Of a stretch of 16,129 nt of DNA, positions 1 through 6,752 are shown piece after piece (the first letter of the stretch is position 1; the number at the start of each line of letters is the position of its first letter). The notes beneath the pieces were generated by a model. That model did no database searches. It was given only the letters and a program-made list of their open reading frames with translations, and had not been told where the DNA came from. The position numbers and the translations under genes were made by a program. The stretch comes from JAMXLO01 sp041487355 (lineage in GTDB: Bacteria > Pseudomonadota > Alphaproteobacteria > Acetobacterales > Acetobacteraceae), in contig JBGPND010000110.1 of assembly GCA_041487355.1 (NCBI GenBank), forward strand, positions 1-16,129, written 5' to 3'.

Positions 1-783
1 AGCGTTGTACGAGCCACCGCCGCCGGCGATGTAGCCGCCGTCGCCGCCGGAATAGCCGCCACCGCCGCCACCGCCATCACAGCCAGCCCCAGCCCCGCCG
101 CCGCCAAAGCCGCCATTGCCGCCGGCGCTGCATGAAATATCGACGCCGCCGGCAAGACCGTTGAACCAGGAGCTGCCACCGATGCCCCAGAAACCGCCTT
201 CACCGTTGACGTCTGACGCCCCGTCGCTGTTGAAACCGCCGCCGCCGGGTCCCCAGCTAGAGGACGGGGCGCCGCCCCCCTGGCCGATGCCGGCGGTGTT
301 GTAGCCAGGGAACGCACAGGAGCTTCGATAGCCGCAACCGAACGTGGCCGCCGTGGTGATCGAGGCGTCCCAGCCGTTCTGGCCGGCGGCGGCACGGATG
401 CCGCCGCCACCGCCCGCGATCAGCAGGGGGGTGTTCCCCGGTCCGACGATGAAGTTGCTGCCGCCGCCACCGCCGTTGCCCGAGCCGGATGCGCCCGCGC
501 CGCCCACCGCAATGCTCAAGGTCTCGCCCGCGGTCAGGAAAAAGGAGCCGCCGACCAGGGCACCACGTCCGCCAACCCCGTTGGCCGAACCGCCCTCGCC
601 GCCCTGCGCGCCATGGCCGCCCTGGGCGCCGATGGCGACGATTTCATAGGTGCCGTTCGCGCTCGCGGTGAATGTCGTGACCGCCCCGGAATAGCCGAAC
701 GACGCAATGACATTCGCCGACGCGCCTTCGAACGGCACGCACAGGGCAACGCAGCATGTACTGGCGAGAATAAGGCGCTTCAC
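1..783 (-). CDS. Exported glycine-rich protein, N-terminal part (C-terminus outside window)
   Basis: Read on the minus strand from a GTG at 783, the frame stays open for 261 codons to the window edge. The start is supported by an AGGGA Shine-Dalgarno 6 nt upstream. Residues 1-24 look like a Sec signal peptide: KR, a hydrophobic stretch LILASTCCVALCV, and a likely cleavage at GASA/N. Residues 27-60 resemble a beta-rich opening (FGYSGAVTTFTASANGTYEI). From residue 54 on, glycine dominates, with runs such as GGGGGGGYSGG and IAGGGGSYN at 239-260 and four scattered Cys (150, 156, 218, 235). The GGGGGYSGG...GGGGSY pattern is typical of the bacterial glycine-rich family resembling the ALK/LTK glycine-rich region (Pfam Gly_rich type). 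A cell-surface or extracellular role is inferred; no enzymatic function is visible. The neighbouring PEP-CTERM gene raises the possibility of a C-terminal anchor beyond the window. Confidence 0.75.
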   Translation of the reverse strand, partial: MKRLILASTCCVALCVPFEGASANVIASFGYSGAVTTFTASANGTYEIVAIGAQGGHGAQGGEGGSANGVGGRGALVGGSFFLTAGETLSIAVGGAGASGSGNGGGGGSNFIVGPGNTPLLIAGGGGGIRAAAGQNGWDASITTAATFGCGYRSSCAFPGYNTAGIGQGGGAPSSSWGPGGGGFNSDGASDVNGEGGFWGIGGSSWFNGLAGGVDISCSAGGNGGFGGGGAGAGCDGGGGGGGYSGGDGGYIAGGGGSYNA

Positions 784-951
784 ACGTCGTCCCTTCGAAT
801 TCGATTTGGGCTCGGGCGGTTGCTGCGGCAAGATTCGCACCATCACTGCAAGTGGCTGATCTGGCTCAGCAAATCCGGGACCGGCCCAGGCGGTCAGCGC
901 GAATTTGTAAAGTTTGCCGACTCCAGGGTCCCTCGCCGGGGAGCCGACGGC

Positions 952-967
952 GCCAGACGCGTCTGGC
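952..967. promoter_or_regulatory. 16-nt perfect palindrome, candidate operator
   Basis: GCCAGACGCGTCTGGC is self-complementary over all 16 positions. It lies in the 255-bp divergent intergenic region, 71 nt before the VOC gene start and about 170 nt before the glycine-rich gene start. The geometry fits binding of a dimeric regulator, but no regulator gene is nearby and no clear -35/-10 could be assigned, so the role is inferred. Confidence 0.3.
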
Positions 968-1038
968 CGGAACGCTCCCGTCCCGGTAGGCTCCGCTTCC
1001 GCACGGCTTGTCGGAACAACAGTTGGGAGGAGAATCCA

Positions 1039-1641
1039 ATGGCCAGCACCGTGGCTCACGACCAGCCTGCGACCACCGGCCCGGTTACCCCCTCCGGTCT
1101 CAACCACCTGGTCATCAACGTCCGCAGCATGGCGGAGTCGCACCGGTTCTGGACCGAGATCATCGGCATGAAGCAGGTCGGCGAACTGCAGGGGCGGCCC
1201 AGCGGCGCGCCGCGGCGCGGCACCATGCGCTTCTACAGCGCCGATCACGGCGGCGGACGGATGAACCATCACGACATCGCCCTGGTGGAGACGCCGGAAC
1301 TCCCAGCTCCCCCGGCTGACGGGACCGCCCCGACGACAGCGATCGGCCACATCGCCATCGCGCTGCCCGGCCGGGAGGCGTGGCTGAGCCAGCTCGCCTT
1401 CCTGCAGAGCCGCGGTGTGAAGTTCGAGCGCCGCGTCGAGCATGGAATGACGCATAGCCTGTATATCCGCGACCCGAACGGCTACAGCGTCGAGCTGCTC
1501 TACGAGCTGCCGCGCGAGGTCTGGGAAGGCGATATTCAGGCTGCGCTGAACCACTACGTCGCATTGCCGACCGAAGGCGCCGAAGCGCTGCAGGACCGGG
1601 CGGACAACCTGCCGGTATTCGCCAGCTCGGACGCCGCCTAG
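1039..1641 (+). CDS. VOC (glyoxalase/extradiol dioxygenase-like) metalloprotein
   Basis: The 200-residue protein has two beta-alpha-beta-beta-beta modules of the vicinal oxygen chelate fold: about residues 20-83 (SGLNHLVINV ... RFWTEIIGM) and 101-156 (AIGHIAIALP ... YIRDPNGYSVELLY). The expected metal ligands H23, H104 and E152 are all present, so it should bind Fe(II) or another divalent metal. The arrangement resembles ring-cleavage (catechol 2,3-dioxygenase-like) members more than glyoxalase I, but the substrate cannot be read from the sequence. The ATG at 1039 is preceded by GGGAGGAGA with good spacing. The frame is open far upstream, but that part is compositionally unlike protein and lacks a ribosome site. 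The gene converges on the PEP-CTERM gene with a 19-nt gap and appears to be a single-gene unit. Confidence 0.85.
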   Translation: MASTVAHDQPATTGPVTPSGLNHLVINVRSMAESHRFWTEIIGMKQVGELQGRPSGAPRRGTMRFYSADHGGGRMNHHDIALVETPELPAPPADGTAPTTAIGHIAIALPGREAWLSQLAFLQSRGVKFERRVEHGMTHSLYIRDPNGYSVELLYELPREVWEGDIQAALNHYVALPTEGAEALQDRADNLPVFASSDAA

Positions 1642-1660
1642 CCTGCGGCGGCGTCGCTGG

Positions 1661-2347
1661 TCAGCGGCGCCGTCTCGCGGCGAGCAGGCCGAACAGCGCC
1701 GGTGCCAGCAGGGCCAGGCTTGCGGGCTCGGGCACCGGGAAATTGAAGTGGATCGGCCCACGGGTCGTCTGCAGCGGAGGAACGCTGTCGAGCGAAAGCT
1801 CGACGAACACGTCGAAGAAGCTGTCGATCCTGAACAACGGCTCGTTCTCATTGCCCTCTGGCTGGACCGACGCCGAGCCAGTGGAAGAATGGGACGGGTC
1901 CAGACCGAGTGTCAGCGTGTGGCCCAACACCGGACCGGTCAAAGAAAGAGCCACAAGTTCGGTAGCCCACGTGCCAGTCGCGAAAGGCCCCGTGCGCCCA
2001 AGCACCTTTTCCTCGAGCGTGCCGGACAGCGACACCGGCGCGACCGGCGTGCCGCCGGTTGTCGTCAATTCCCCTGAATAGGCAGCGGTCGCGACAATAT
2101 CCTGGCCTGATCCGTCGAACGTCGATGACACCACGGAGGTCATCGTCAAGGTTCCGGCTGCCACGCATCTGGCCACGGCGGGGAAGCATCCCGCACCGAC
2201 GACCGACGTGAAGGGAACCCCCAGCACCGGCAGGGTCGCGCTGGACCGGATCACCGAGGCGCTGGCCGCCACCATGCAGGCAAGCTGGATCATTGCGCCG
2301 AAGGCCAGCAATCCGCCGATCGGGCGGCCTAGTGACGGAATTCGCAT
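1661..2347 (-). CDS. PEP-CTERM sorting domain protein
   Basis: The 228-residue exported protein has a signal peptide at about 1-30 (GGLLAFGAMIQLACMVAASA). A beta-rich body, high in Ser/Thr/Gly and low in Cys, follows. The C-terminal sorting signal (about 205-228) starts VPEPASLALL, continues with a short hydrophobic helix and ends AARRRR. This Pro-Glu-Pro/TM/Arg-tail layout is the hallmark of proteins handled by exosortase EpsH-type enzymes. By family knowledge it should be released from or attached to the cell surface with exopolysaccharide. The body matches no family I recognise. The ATG at 2347 has an AGGGGA Shine-Dalgarno 5 nt upstream. No exosortase gene lies in this window. A weak FNR-like sequence lies about 40 nt upstream of the start. 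Confidence 0.85.
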   Translation of the reverse strand: MRIPSLGRPIGGLLAFGAMIQLACMVAASASVIRSSATLPVLGVPFTSVVGAGCFPAVARCVAAGTLTMTSVVSSTFDGSGQDIVATAAYSGELTTTGGTPVAPVSLSGTLEEKVLGRTGPFATGTWATELVALSLTGPVLGHTLTLGLDPSHSSTGSASVQPEGNENEPLFRIDSFFDVFVELSLDSVPPLQTTRGPIHFNFPVPEPASLALLAPALFGLLAARRRR

Positions 2348-2437
2348 GACGGTCCCCTGTCCCTGAACGAAGGCCTAGGATGATCTGGATTAATTGTGAC
2401 ATCAAGACGATGCCAATGCACGTGCGAAATCTTTCGG

Positions 2438-3211
2438 TCAGGCGATGCCGCGCAAGCCGAGCACGATCAGCAGCGCTGCGTTCAGCAGCATCACCGCCGG
2501 AGCGACCGAAGCCGCGGCACGCTGCCAGCGTCGTCCCGCGGACTGACCGGCGATGCCCACCGCGACGAGGCTCGGCACAGTGCCCAGGCCGAACGCGGCC
2601 ATGGCAAGCGCGCCGGCGGCAGGCCCGCCACTGGCGGATGCAGCGGCGAGCGCGGCGTAGAGGAAGCCGCAAGGCAGGAAGCCGAGCGCCAGCCCGAGCA
2701 GCAGGCCGCCAAGACGCGTCGATCGGTCCACCCGTCCGGTGAGCCAGGCAATCAGCCGCACGAAGCCGGGCGGCGCGGCCGTGGCGTCGGGCAGCAGCGC
2801 ATGCAGCGCCGGCACCAGCCGCCGCAGCGCCTGGCCGAGGAACAGCAGCGCGGCGACCAGCAGCAGCATGCCCGAGAGGCGGCCCAGCCACGGCAGCCGC
2901 GACAGCGAGGCTCCCATCGTCGCAGCCAGCGCACCAAGCCCCGCATAGGTGGTGAGCCGCCCCAGATGATACGGCAACAGCAGGCCGCCGCCGATCCGCC
3001 GCAGCTCGCACAGCCGGACGGCAGGCACGCGCGCCATGCGATCCGCGACCTGGCCCAGAACGAACGGCCCGCACATCGGCACGCAGTGCATCGCGCTGCC
3101 GGCGGCGCCGGCCAGCAGCAGGCCGAATGTGACACCGCCGCCAGCCCACGAGGCGGCTTGGGTGCACAACGTCGCCAGAATGTCGAGGCCGGAACTCACC
3201 TGCCAACTCAT
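2438..3211 (-). CDS. TauE/SafE (UreH-like) membrane protein, probable cbb3/copper-associated transporter
   Basis: This 257-residue polytopic membrane protein has about six hydrophobic segments (near 25-55, 84-100, 108-130, 168-190, 196-222, 236-255). Motifs of the UreH_2/TauE-SafE group are visible: HCVPMCGPF at 42-50, YHLGRLTTY at 81-89 and GFLPCGFLYAAL at 177-188. The His, Cys and Met residues inside the membrane (H42, C43, M46, C47, C181) suit transport of a soft metal such as copper, or thiol transfer. Members of this family often lie beside cbb3 oxidase genes. Here the gene is divergent from ccoNOQP-GHIS, and its ATG lies only 22 nt from the shared FNR-type box. A role in oxidase copper supply or cytochrome maturation is inferred; the automatic name sulfite exporter is probably not its function. 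The Shine-Dalgarno is weak, and a GTG a few codons in is an alternative start. Confidence 0.75.
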   Translation of the reverse strand: MSWQVSSGLDILATLCTQAASWAGGGVTFGLLLAGAAGSAMHCVPMCGPFVLGQVADRMARVPAVRLCELRRIGGGLLLPYHLGRLTTYAGLGALAATMGASLSRLPWLGRLSGMLLLVAALLFLGQALRRLVPALHALLPDATAAPPGFVRLIAWLTGRVDRSTRLGGLLLGLALGFLPCGFLYAALAAASASGGPAAGALAMAAFGLGTVPSLVAVGIAGQSAGRRWQRAAASVAPAVMLLNAALLIVLGLRGIA

Positions 3212-3233
3212 GCAGCACCCGGCCTACGTCACA

Positions 3234-3247
3234 TTGATCCAGATCAA
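3234..3247. promoter_or_regulatory. FNR/FixK-type box
   Basis: TTGATCCAGATCAA is a perfect match to the TTGAT-N4-ATCAA consensus of Crp/Fnr-family oxygen-responsive regulators. Its centre is about 60 nt before the first plus-strand start (3301). A class II site at -41.5 would therefore put transcription start near 3282, leaving a 19-nt leader with the GGAG ribosome site at 3291. It is a palindrome and also sits 23 nt upstream of the divergent TauE/SafE-like gene. Activation of the cbb3 operon under low oxygen follows from the known biology of such sites; the regulator gene itself is not in the window. Confidence 0.88.
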
Positions 3248-3300
3248 TGATCCGTTAACGCCGCCACGGCAGGTTCCTTGGGCCTTCACCGGAGTTGTCC

Positions 3301-3513
3301 ATGGATATCGAGCCAAGCGACCTCATCGTCGGGCTGTTGATGGCTGCGCTCGGCCTCATCGGCCTGATCCTGGCCTCCGGCGCGCTGGACGACGAGATGT
3401 ACGTGTTCGGACTCTCGCTGTTCAGCTTCGCCTGCGTATTCGTCCTGGGCCTGGTCCGCCGCCATTTCGACAAGCTGGAAGCGGCGCGAGCAGCGAGCAA
3501 TCGGCATGTCTGA
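3301..3513 (+). CDS. Small membrane protein at head of cbb3 operon
   Basis: The 70-residue protein has two hydrophobic segments, about 9-28 (IVGLLMAALGLIGLILAS) and 36-55 (MYVFGLSLFSFACVFVLGL), separated by a short acidic stretch ALDDE. A basic cytoplasmic-looking tail (RRHFDKLEAARAASNRH) follows. The ATG at 3301 has GGAG 6 nt upstream; a TTG two codons earlier lies too close to that site. It ends inside ccoN with an 8-nt overlap, so the two are translationally coupled and it is the first gene after the FNR-type box. I do not recognise a named family, although short proteins with a similar DDxMYVFGLSLF core are, from memory, found with alphaproteobacterial cbb3 genes. An accessory role in the oxidase is inferred from position only. 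Confidence 0.75.
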   Translation: MDIEPSDLIVGLLMAALGLIGLILASGALDDEMYVFGLSLFSFACVFVLGLVRRHFDKLEAARAASNRHV

Positions 3514-4972
3514 TCTCGCGCTCGCCATGTCGCGCGCCGCCCCCGACTACAACGAGGCGGTGGTCAAGAAATTCGTCATCGCCACTGTGTTTTGGGCGGT
3601 GGTGGCCTTCCTGCTCGGCGTCTACATCGCCACCGAACTCGCCTGGCCGCAGTTCAACCTCGGCCTCTCGTTCATCAATTTCGGCCGGCTGCGCCCAGTG
3701 CACACCTCGGCCGCCATCTTCGCGTTCGGCGGTTCGGCGCTGCTCGGCACCTCGTTCTACGTCGTGCAGCGCACCTGCCGCACGCGATTGTTCGGCGGCG
3801 AGGCACTCGCGAACTTCGTATTCTGGGGCTATCAGTTCTTCATCGTCATGGCGGCGCTGTCCTACGTGATGGGCTACAGCCAGAGCCAGGAATACGCCGA
3901 ACCCGAGTGGCACCTCGACCTCTGGCTCACCATCGTCTGGGTCGCCTACGCGGTCATCTTCATTGGCACGCTGATGCAGCGCGAGGAGCCGCATATCTAT
4001 GTGGCGAACTGGTTCTATCTCGCATTCATCCTGACCATCGCCGTCCTGCACATCGGCAACAATCTGGCGATCCCGATCTCGGTGTATTCCGCCAAGAGCT
4101 ACTCCGTGGCGTCCGGCGTGCAGAACGCAATGATCCAGTGGTGGTACGGCCACAACGCGGTGGGCTTCTTCCTCACCGCGGGCTTCCTCGGGATGATGTA
4201 CTACTTCATTCCGAAGGCGGCGAACCGGCCGGTGTATTCCTACCGGCTGTCGGTCGTGCATTTCTGGTCCCTGGTGTTCATGTATATCTGGGCCGGTCCG
4301 CATCACCTGCACTGGACCGCGCTGCCCGACTGGACGCAGACGCTCGGCATGGCGTTCTCGGTCATGCTGTGGATGCCGTCCTGGGGCGGCATGATCAATG
4401 GCCTGATGACGCTGTCGGGCGCATGGGACAAGCTGCGCACCGATCCCGGCCTGCGCTTTTCCGTCACCGCCGTCGGCTTCTATGGGATGTCGACATTCGA
4501 AGGCCCGGTGATGTCGATCCGCGACGTCAACGCGCTCAGCCACTACACCGATTGGACGATCGGCCACGTGCATTCCGGCGCGCTGGGCTGGGTGGCGTTC
4601 ATCACATTCGGCGCGATCTATTATCTCGTGCCGGTGCTGTGGAAGCGTGCCGGCCTGTACTCCACGCGGCTGGCATCCTGGCACTACTGGATCGCGACGC
4701 TGGGCATCGTGTTCTACATCAGCTCGATGTGGGTCGCCGGCATCATGCAGGGGCTGATGTGGCGCGCCTATGACACGTTCGGCTTCCTGCAGTACTCGTT
4801 CGCCGAATCCGTTGTGGCGGTGCACCCCTACTACGTGATCCGGCTGATCGGCGGCCTGATGTTCCTCACCGGTGCGCTGATCATGGTCTACAACCTGGTT
4901 CAGACCGTGCAGAGCCGGACCACCGAACGGGAAGTGGCGCTGCCGGCCGGCGTCGCCGTGGCGGGGGAGTGA
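3506..4972 (+). CDS. ccoN: cbb3-type cytochrome c oxidase subunit I
   Basis: This 488-residue protein is the catalytic subunit of the proton-pumping high-affinity oxidase in the inner membrane. It reduces O2 to water at a haem b3-CuB site. All metal ligands are visible and keep the spacing of the Pseudomonas stutzeri enzyme. Low-spin haem b is bound by H66 and H356, haem b3 by H354 (TIGHVHSGALGW), and CuB by H216 (WWYGHNAVG), H266 and H267 (WAGPHHLHW). Y260 is in the position of the helix VII tyrosine that is cross-linked to a CuB histidine. E332 in STFEGP is the conserved Glu of the active-site region. About twelve membrane helices are evident and the length is normal. The ATG at 3506 overlaps the upstream small gene by 8 nt; the Shine-Dalgarno is weak, consistent with coupling. 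ccoO follows directly. Confidence 0.97.
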   Translation: MSDLALAMSRAAPDYNEAVVKKFVIATVFWAVVAFLLGVYIATELAWPQFNLGLSFINFGRLRPVHTSAAIFAFGGSALLGTSFYVVQRTCRTRLFGGEALANFVFWGYQFFIVMAALSYVMGYSQSQEYAEPEWHLDLWLTIVWVAYAVIFIGTLMQREEPHIYVANWFYLAFILTIAVLHIGNNLAIPISVYSAKSYSVASGVQNAMIQWWYGHNAVGFFLTAGFLGMMYYFIPKAANRPVYSYRLSVVHFWSLVFMYIWAGPHHLHWTALPDWTQTLGMAFSVMLWMPSWGGMINGLMTLSGAWDKLRTDPGLRFSVTAVGFYGMSTFEGPVMSIRDVNALSHYTDWTIGHVHSGALGWVAFITFGAIYYLVPVLWKRAGLYSTRLASWHYWIATLGIVFYISSMWVAGIMQGLMWRAYDTFGFLQYSFAESVVAVHPYYVIRLIGGLMFLTGALIMVYNLVQTVQSRTTEREVALPAGVAVAGE

Positions 4973-4977
4973 AGCCG

Positions 4978-5697
4978 ATGTTCATCCGCCACGAGTTCAT
5001 CGAAAAGAACGCGTTCCTGCTGCTGGTGCTGACCCTGGTCACCATCGCGATCGGCGGCATCGTCGAGGTGGTGCCGCTGTTTACCATCGAGACGACCGTG
5101 GAACACGTGAAGGGCGTGCGCCCCTATTCTCCGCTCGAGCAGCGCGGGCGGGACATCTATGTGCGCGAGGGCTGCTATGTCTGCCACAGTCAGCAGATCC
5201 GCGCGCTGCGCGATGAGGTGGAGCGCTACGGACACTTCTCGCTCGCCGCCGAGAGCATGTACGACCATCCGTTCCAGTGGGGTTCCAAGCGCATCGGTCC
5301 CGACCTGGCGCGCGTCGGCGGCAAGTATTCCAGCGACTGGCACTACGCGCATCTGATCAACCCGCAAAGCGTGGTGCCGGAGTCGCTGATGCCGCGCTAC
5401 GCCTTCCTCGCCGAGACGCCGCTGGAGACCGACGACATCGCGGCTCGCCTGCGCACGCTGCGCCTGGTCGGCGTTCCCTACACCGACGAGGAGATTGCCA
5501 ACGCCGCAGCCGATCTGGCCACGCAGGCCAATCAAGCTGCCGACAGCACCGATCTGCTGAAGCGCTATCCGAAGGCCATGACGGTGCAGGGGAATGGGCG
5601 GCACGTCACCGAGATGGATGCGCTGGTCGCCTATCTGCAGGTGCTCGGCACCATGGTCGATTTTGCCGACCCCGCCAACGAACGTCTGCAGCAATAG
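4978..5697 (+). CDS. ccoO: cbb3-type cytochrome c oxidase subunit II (mono-haem c)
   Basis: The 239-residue protein is a membrane-anchored c-type cytochrome that passes electrons to CcoN. An N-terminal anchor helix (about 12-35, AFLLLVLTLVTIAIGGIVEVV) is followed by a periplasmic haem domain. The single CXXCH is CYVCH at 66-70, and a likely Met ligand is M138 in PESLMPRY. The highly conserved block around SMYDHPFQWGSKR and GPDLARVGGKYS identifies the family. I chose the ATG at 4978 because a GGGGGAG ribosome site ends 8 nt upstream. A GTG at 4969 overlapping the ccoN stop would add three residues and is the alternative. Confidence 0.97.
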   Translation: MFIRHEFIEKNAFLLLVLTLVTIAIGGIVEVVPLFTIETTVEHVKGVRPYSPLEQRGRDIYVREGCYVCHSQQIRALRDEVERYGHFSLAAESMYDHPFQWGSKRIGPDLARVGGKYSSDWHYAHLINPQSVVPESLMPRYAFLAETPLETDDIAARLRTLRLVGVPYTDEEIANAAADLATQANQAADSTDLLKRYPKAMTVQGNGRHVTEMDALVAYLQVLGTMVDFADPANERLQQ

Positions 5698-5707
5698 AGG
5701 CATCGTC

Positions 5708-5860
5708 ATGGACGTGATGCCCATCCTCATGTGGCTTGAACACAATTCGATCCTGCTGGTGTTCACCGTGTTCGTGCTGATCGTGCTGACCACCTACTGG
5801 CCGGGCCGCAAATCCAACATCGAGCGGAATGGCCGTATCCCGCTCGACGACGACCGCTAA
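5708..5860 (+). CDS. ccoQ: cbb3-type oxidase small subunit
   Basis: The 50-residue protein has one membrane helix (about 14-30, SILLVFTVFVLIVLTTYW) followed by a charged cytoplasmic tail (PGRKSNIERNGRIPLDDD). This is the usual form of CcoQ/FixQ, which is not catalytic and stabilises the interaction of CcoP with the CcoNO core. Its position between ccoO and ccoP is canonical. The ATG at 5708 has an AGAGG motif about 8 nt upstream; the gap to ccoO is 10 nt and to ccoP 11 nt. Confidence 0.92.
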   Translation: MDVMPILMWLEHNSILLVFTVFVLIVLTTYWPGRKSNIERNGRIPLDDDR

Positions 5861-5871
5861 GGAGTTTCCCC

Positions 5872-6741
5872 GTGCCGACCAAGATCGAAAAGGACGTCGT
5901 CACCGGTCAGGAAACCACCGGTCACGACTGGGACGGGCTCAGGGAGCTCAACACGCCGCTGCCGAAGTGGTGGGTCTACGTGCTCTACGCCACGATCGCC
6001 TGGGCCGCGGTCTGGTTCGTGCTGTATCCGTCGGTGCCGTGGGTGAACGGCTACTTCCATGGCGTGCTCGGCTATTCGCAGCGCGCGGCGGTGAACGAAG
6101 ACGTGCGTGCTGTGGTGGCACAGCGTGCCGTCACGATGGACCGGATCAAGGCGCTGTCGTTCGCCGATATCCGCAAGGATCCGCAGCTCATGGCCGCGGC
6201 CGACACGGCAGGCCGCATCGCCTTCGCCAACAACTGCCAGCCTTGCCATGCGGCCGGCGGCGGCGGGCAGCCGGGCTATCCCGCGCTGGCAGCCGGCGCG
6301 TGGATCTGGGGCGGCACGCTCGATGCGATCCAGCAGACCGTCACGCACGGCATCCGCAGCGGCGACGCCGATGCTCGCGACTCGCAGATGCCGCGCTTCG
6401 GCGCCGACGGCGTGCTGAAGCCGGCCGAAATCCAGCAGGTCGCCGACTACGTGATGACGCTGTATGGCAAGCCCGAAGCAGGCAAGGACGTCACGCCAGG
6501 CAGCAAGCTGTTCGCCGAGAACTGTGCCGTGTGCCACGGCGACGCGGGACAGGGCGACCGCGAGAAGGGCGCGCCCCGGCTTGCCTCGCGCGTGCATCTC
6601 GATGGCGACGACAGGGCCACAGTAGTGGCACAGATCACCACACCGCGGATGGGCGTGATGCCAGCCTGGACTACCCGCCTCGACACCGCGACGATCAAGA
6701 GCCTCACGCTCTACGTGCATTCGCTGGGCGGCGGCGAGTAG
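5872..6741 (+). CDS. ccoP: cbb3-type cytochrome c oxidase subunit III (di-haem c)
   Basis: The 289-residue protein starts at a GTG with a strong AAGGAG 7 nt upstream. The layout is a soluble N-terminus, one membrane helix (about 33-52, WWVYVLYATIAWAAVWFVLY), then two cytochrome c domains. The haem sites are CQPCH (122-126) and CAVCH (218-222), with probable Met ligands M173 (SQMPRF) and M263 (GVMPAW). It receives electrons from soluble cytochrome c or the bc1 complex and feeds CcoO/CcoN on the periplasmic side. The N-terminal sequence GHDWDGLRELNTPLPKWW is the family signature. Only one membrane helix is seen, the common alphaproteobacterial form. The stop is 11 nt before ccoG. Confidence 0.97.
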   Translation: MPTKIEKDVVTGQETTGHDWDGLRELNTPLPKWWVYVLYATIAWAAVWFVLYPSVPWVNGYFHGVLGYSQRAAVNEDVRAVVAQRAVTMDRIKALSFADIRKDPQLMAAADTAGRIAFANNCQPCHAAGGGGQPGYPALAAGAWIWGGTLDAIQQTVTHGIRSGDADARDSQMPRFGADGVLKPAEIQQVADYVMTLYGKPEAGKDVTPGSKLFAENCAVCHGDAGQGDREKGAPRLASRVHLDGDDRATVVAQITTPRMGVMPAWTTRLDTATIKSLTLYVHSLGGGE

Positions 6742-6752
6742 GCACAACACCG

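Noticed and set aside
613..1038. Upstream extension of the VOC frame
   Set aside because: The frame is open, but it covers the signal-peptide region of the opposite-strand glycine-rich gene. A good ribosome site exists only before the ATG at 1039.
1640..1680. Bidirectional terminator between the VOC and PEP-CTERM genes
   Set aside because: Only weak, interrupted GC pairing is present and there is no T-run; not strong enough to list.
2396..2412. Possible sigma-54 promoter (TGGCAT...TTGA, minus strand) before the PEP-CTERM gene
   Set aside because: The spacing between the GG and GA elements is one base short and the -12 GC is missing.
3422..4825. Long minus-strand open frame (467 codons) across ccoN
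   Set aside because: It is antisense to a complete ccoN with all ligands, and its composition (His/Arg/Asp-rich) and lack of motifs are those of a GC-rich shadow frame.
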